Positions 59,408 through 64,000 of a DNA stretch of 64,000 bases are shown here, piece after piece. The first letter of the stretch is position 1; each line of letters begins with the position of its first letter. Below the pieces are notes generated by a model. It was not told where the DNA came from, did no database searches, and saw nothing but the letters and a program-made list of their open reading frames with translations. The DNA is from Phanerodontia chrysosporium (Eukaryota > Basidiomycota > Agaricomycetes > Polyporales > Phanerochaetaceae): positions 186,001 through 250,000 of the forward strand of contig MJGA01000024.1 in NCBI GenBank assembly GCA_001910725.1. The letters are read 5' to 3'. A program made the translations under genes and the position numbers.

Positions 59408-60094
59408 ATGCTCGCACTCCTCTACTCCCTCAGCACCCTCACTCTCCTTGCGGCCTCCAGCCCCGCACCTACCGCCGGACAGGCAAAGCGACAGCTATTG
59501 CCCACGGGCATCCTGCCGTCCGGGATCCTTCCCTCAGGTATCCTGCCCTCATCTATCCTACCCTCCGTTCCCCTTCCTGATCCGTCGTCGACTGCACCCT
59601 CAGGCATCCTGCCTTCCAGCATTGGCCTCCCGACTAGCATACTCCCGTCCACCATCGGCCTCCCTATCCCTTCTGTCTCCGTGCCGGATCTCCCTCTGCC
59701 CACCGGGGGCAACACCGACAACACGTGCACAACCGGTCCTATCCAGTGTTGCCAGTCCATCGAACCCGTGAGTAGCTCATGCCGAAGCGTCGGCATCGCG
59801 CACATGCCCTGACGAGTGTATGCTGCAACGCAGGCTAGCTCCTTGACCGACGACATCATCGCTCTCCTCAACACGGAAGGCATCCAGATCACGGACGTGA
59901 GCATCCCCATAGGCCAGGACTGCATCCCGGTCAACGTCATCTCCGGCTGCAGTGCAATGCCGGCGTGTTGCGAGAACAGTACTGTGGTGAGTCTGACGTT
60001 TGTGCTACGGCCCCGTACGTGCGACTGATTTTCGCGACTATTCACCCTCAATGCTCAGACGGGAGTTATCGCCATCAACTGCATCGTTCTTTGA
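59408..60094 (+). CDS. Class I hydrophobin with an ILPS-repeat N-terminal extension
   Basis: Exons 59408-59767, 59834-59986 and 60059-60094; 182 residues. The signal peptide MLALLYSLSTLTLLAASSPA is followed by a possible Kex2 site (AKRQ). Residues about 34-90 are a repeat region of GILPS, SILPS and related units with Ser/Pro spacers. The hydrophobin domain follows with all eight cysteines: C107, C114-C115, C150, C159, C165-C166, C179 (C-x6-CC-x34-C-x8-C-x5-CC-x12-C). Class I hydrophobins self-assemble at air-water interfaces and coat aerial hyphae and fruit bodies. The long hydrophobic Pro-rich repeat region before the domain is unusual; typical mature proteins are about 80-100 residues. Confidence 0.88.
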
Positions 60095-60254
60095 TTTGTC
60101 TCCGAACCTGTAGTGGAATTCGTGTGCGGGGTAGCTAAGGCATAGATACATACTTGAGGCCGTCGCCGCTGTCAATCTCGTCGTGGACCCCGTACGAGGA
60201 AGGATTATACACGAGAGCCAGAATGTAACCTACAGGCGCGCGGATACCTTGACT

Positions 60255-61894
60255 TCAGCGCGTAGCGATGGACGGCGCCGTCTCCGAAGACCGGCTTTCG
60301 TGGTTCAGCAGCTCAGACTCGCCGAAACTCAGGGGCTCCCCGATGTTACCCAGGACCCGCGGTGGGGCCCTGAACCTGATGGTCGAGAACTGCCTGGTGT
60401 CCCAGAAGCTCCTGTCACCTGCCGTAGCCTGGTCGAACTGACGCAGGTTCAGCATGAACCGCTGCGTGAGAACGGTAGGCTAGACGGCGGCTTGTCAGCA
60501 CATGCGAAATTTCTGAGGGGACATACATACCAAGCTTTGCAAGATATCAAGCGCGACGTTAGCGACCTGGTAAGACACGGGTGAGTAACGTGACCAGTTG
60601 CGAGACTCGAAGGAATACCCACGCCGTTGATGTTTACTGCTTGGTATGTCATGACTTGCGCAACGTCAACTGCTAGCAGGAATCTGAACAAGACGTCAAA
60701 ATATCAACCACATAGCGACGAGAGCGATCTAGACCTACAGAAAATATATGGTGCCTGCATTCAATGCTTCGTCAACCGTCAGCTCTTGGCAGGTCTGATT
60801 GAAATCGCGTACCATCACGAAGGAGTAACGTAGAAATCGAAGGCGTAGTACGGAGCCGTCTAAGCTGCCGCCAATGTGCGAAGGTTCTGATCCAAGTGAG
60901 CACTACGACGAGGAGATCGGCCGATAGCGCGCTGCACCGGGTGAAGTACAACACTGCGGGCACTCGTATCAAGGGAGACTCGGTGGACGTTGAACCCGAG
61001 CAAACACGCACTTCTGGGCAGAATTAGCAGGGTTCCGCGGACATTTGAGCAAACCGGCTCACATATCGTTCAGCTTGTCAGGTACCACCGTCTCGATGAT
61101 GCATGTATCGAGGGGAGGGCCTACATACGTGTCTTGCCGCCTCGACCAGCCGAACTGTGGGACAGGTTACTCAATACGACATATGACCGTCTCTCATGAC
61201 GTACAGAGTTAGTGGCAATTGGTACGCAGCTGAGGATCAGCACTGTGATAGAGAGAAGATAGCGATATCGTGAATCATGGAAGAGCGCGTAGACCCGCAG
61301 ACTAGAGAACACTGCGGCAAAGTATGAGCATGACACTCGAGTGAGGCGACTACCGCTTACATGCGATTTGTGCGTAGGAGACAAAGACAAAGAGTTGGCT
61401 GACAATGCTCGCAGCACTGAATGGGCGGCAACTGATGGCAGACACTCAGGTTCCGCTCGCGGGTGCAATGAACAGCGGTTCTTCTACGGAATAGGATGCA
61501 CGTTCAAGTACGTGTGGGCAGCTATGAGCAATGGAACAGGGTGCTTACACTTTGAGATGTTCGGGAGGACAAAGGCGGTCAAACTTGGGGCAATCACCAT
61601 GACCCAGCGTGTCGAAAGCAAGAGCGCCGAAGACACGGTAATCCTCTTCTTCCAAACACAGCAGACCTCCTGGTCGAAAGTCACGACGTACTCGTTTGCG
61701 GCCAACGCTGCACAAAGACGTCTGCAATCAGTGGAGGCGCCAGCACGTCGCAGACCTGCACGAACCAAATAATGCAAAAGTGACATAATTGCCAGTCTGG
61801 CTAAGATGAATGAATGAGTCTAAGCTTGGGAGAAAAGCGCCACGACGTACAGCGACGCGAGTGCATTCTGGAGGTCGGTTGGTGCTTGCGCCAT
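60255..61894 (-). CDS. DUF6533-domain membrane protein, copy G
   Basis: Start chosen at MAQAPTDLQNALAS with a GTACGT donor. The core exon carries ANEYVVTFDQEVCCVWKKRI and LLLSTRWVMVIAPSLTAFVL. Then FSSLRVYALFHDSRYRYLLS, LILSCVPIATNSV, VLYFTRCSALSADLLVVVLT, IRTFAHWRQLRRLR, LLLRDGT, and the last exon MLNLRQFDQATAGDRSFWDT, IRFRAPPRVLGNIGEPLSFG, ending TGA at 60257-60255. The TATA-like GATATAAG lies only ~14 nt before this ATG, so the true start may be different. Very close in sequence to copy H, including intron DNA. Function unknown. Confidence 0.68.
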
Positions 61895-62647
61895 TGGGGG
61901 AGGTTGGATATAAGCCAGGGTGGACTCCACAGATTATAAGCAAGGCCTTATCATACGACAGGCACCCGGCCGTGGCAGATGCAGGCCGGTGAGCCCTCTC
62001 ATCGATGCTTCAACACAATGAGCGTCACAAACGCAGCGTCTAGCGAGCTTAACTAAGATATGAGTAGTGATGACATCTGTAGCAGGGGTTGATTGTGCCA
62101 CTTGAGGTGGGATTAGAGTTATTTGCGACGAGGACCTTCACCAAGGGCTTTCCCGCCAAATATCTGCTGGTCGGAATTGAAAGAGATACTGGAAGGTTCG
62201 TCTCAGGGTATGTATGACATAGGAAGGATCTATGGCTATTCGTAACACGATATAACTATACAACAACAGTATAAAACAGCTGCGGGTGACATGACTCGGC
62301 ACCCCTCACACATTTTACCGGTAATCGACACCCGTTGGTGCAATGTATGTTCACAACCGAGAGATAACAGAGGTTTGATTTGGACCTAAGTACGCACGCT
62401 ACTTGTGTGCAACATGATGTGCGAAGCCGCTAAGTCTCCCTACGTACATTCTTGTATTTGATCTTATTACATGTCTGGTCACATGTAGTACTGTACACGT
62501 ACATAAACGCTGTATGAGGGTATCAACTCTAGGTGCTTTCATCCTGTCCTTTAATCTCTACACGCAGACACGTGAGCTGTCGTGTATATCAGCCGCAGCA
62601 AAGGAATACACCCAGAGGACGTGGCCATAAGCGCATGAAAGCCCGGT
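61895..62647. other. Intergenic between DUF6533 copies G and H
   Basis: About 0.75 kb. No gene seen. A plus-strand TATAAAA at about 62270-62276 has no plus-strand gene after it. Confidence 0.45.
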
Positions 62648-64000
62648 TCAATGCGTAGCAGCGGATGGCGCCAACTCCAAAGATTGGCTGTCGTGTTCTA
62701 GTAGCTCAGACTCGCCGAAACTAAGGGGTTCCCCGATGTTACCGAGGACCCGCGGTGGGGCTCTGAACTTGATGGTCGAAAACTGCTTGGTGTCCTAGAA
62801 GCTCCTGTCACCTGCCGTGGACTGGTCGAACTGACGCAAGTTCAGCATGAACCTCTGGGTGAGGACGGGGGGGCTAGGCAGCGATCTGTCAGTATGGACA
62901 AGATCTCAAACTGGATCAAGTGTGCATACCAAGCCTTGCAAGATATCAAGTGCGACATTAGCGATCTAGTATAGAGAGAGGTGAGTGACATGACCGGTTG
63001 CGAGGCTCAAGAGAATGCCTACGCCATTGACGCTTACTGCCTGGTATGTCAGGACTCGCGCAACGTCAAGTGCGAGCAGAAATCTGCACAGGACGCTCAG
63101 ATGCTGACTACATTGTCACGAGCGAGCTGATGACCTACAAAAAATATATGGTGCCTAGATTCGATATTTCCGTCAATCGTGGAACCTCGGCAGTGTACTG
63201 ATAGTTACGCACCATCGCGAAGGAGCAACGTTGTTATCGAAGACATGCCACGAAGCCGTCTGAGCTGGTGCCAATGTGCGAAGGTTTTGACCCACGTGAG
63301 CACCACGACAAGGAGATCGGCCGATAGCGCGCTGCACCTGGTGAAGTACAACACTGCGAATTCGGGTCTCTATGGTTTTTCTCGGTAAGGAAGTACCGGA
63401 CACGCACATCTGGGCAGAGTTAGCAGTAGGCTGTGCACGTCAGGGGGGAACCGGCTCACATATTGTTCAACTTCTCAGGCACTGCAGTGCCGATGATGCA
63501 TGTGTCGAGGGGAGGGCCTACATATGCATCTTGCCGCCTCGACCAGCCGAACTATTGGACCATGTATTCAGCATGAAAAAATGTGCGTCACCAGAGACAT
63601 ACAGAGTTGGTGGCTATAGGCATGCAGCTGAGAGTGAGGACTGTCGCAGAGAGAATATAACGGTAGCGGGATTCATGGAAAAGGGCGTAAACGCGCAAGC
63701 CAGAGAATACTACGGAGGGAAATCAGCATAGAGCTCGTGCAACGCGACTGACTCACATGCTATCTGCGCGTCGGACATGAAGTCAAGGAGTTGGCTGATG
63801 ATGCTCATGACACTGAACGGGCGGCACCTGATTTGACGTCCTCAGCATCCCCATGCTGGCGCGAGGAACTCTGGATCTTCTACACAACAGAATGCGTGCT
63901 TAGAAACGCGCAGACAGCCCTGGGCAGCGAAATGGGATGCTCACACATCGAGACGTTTGGGACGACGAAGGCGGTCAGACCTTGAGAGATCACCATGACC
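62648..64000 (-). pseudogene. DUF6533-domain membrane protein, copy H: cut by the window edge, premature stop
   Basis: Tandem duplicate of copy G. Visible exons: VMVISQGLTAFVVPNVSMCE near the window edge, FSGLRVYALFHESRYRYILS, LSCMPIATNSV, LYFTRCSALSADLLVVVLTW, VKTFAHWHQLRRLR, and a last exon matching FMLNLRQFDQSTAGDRSF. There the codon that is TGG in copy G is TAG (plus 62795-62797). After the stop the frame stays open and still encodes LGNIGEPLSFGES to a TGA at 62650-62648, so the nonsense change is young. The truncated protein would keep all membrane segments but lose the conserved C-terminal motif. The N-terminal exons lie outside the window. Confidence 0.7.

Noticed and set aside
1..64000. 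CRISPR array, prophage or secondary-metabolite cluster
   Set aside because: The genome is eukaryotic with spliced genes. No regular spacer repeats, no viral structural genes and no synthase-type backbone gene were found.

Overview
The window is nuclear DNA of a filamentous basidiomycete, most likely an agaricomycete of the polypore type. Genes are closely spaced on both strands and are split by many 45-60 nt GT-AG introns. It also holds a class I hydrophobin, an agaricomycete-style Zn2Cys6 regulator and a large family of DUF6533-like membrane proteins. All multi-exon models were built by hand from splice signals and family resemblance; none was checked by a search.

Layout. 0-7.8 kb: a MYND-finger protein (-), ribosomal protein eL14 (-), an F-box protein (+) and a zinc-free MDR oxidoreductase (+). 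8.2-23.2 kb: four DUF6533-like genes (A-D), all on +, with an ASCH-domain protein (+) and an extended SDR (-) among them. A chimeric pseudogene scrap near 10.3 kb carries pieces of a TauD-type dioxygenase and of the tail of copy C. 23.4-45.7 kb: a housekeeping and regulatory block with allantoinase (-), a yippee protein (+), the divergent pair VPS29 (-)/MDM35 (+), a 2.4-kb GC-rich non-coding island, a PriB-like Zn2Cys6 factor (-), a roadblock/LC7 dynein light chain (-), the chitin-synthase export chaperone CHS7 (+), a small beta-barrel-like protein (-) and an unrecognised protein (-). 46.4-47.0 kb: a MITE with TA duplication beside an intron-containing tRNA-Leu(CAA). 48.2-64 kb: an intact TauD/TfdA dioxygenase (+), four more DUF6533-like genes (E-H), all on -, the Prp2 cofactor SPP2 (-), a second F-box protein (+) and a hydrophobin (+).

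How the parts relate. The window is not a metabolic cluster. Its defining feature is the eight-copy DUF6533 family, arranged as a left array on + and a right array on -. Copies share exon layout and a short C-terminal motif, LGNIGEPL. Tandem pair G/H is a recent duplication, and H has acquired a premature stop.

A second cross-cutting signal concerns sequence quality. Several conserved genes (eL14, F-box 1, ASCH, SDR, allantoinase, Zn2Cys6 factor, CHS7, SPP2) each need one or more missing bases, nearly always in a mononucleotide run, to read through. This looks more like homopolymer under-calling in the assembly than real gene loss.
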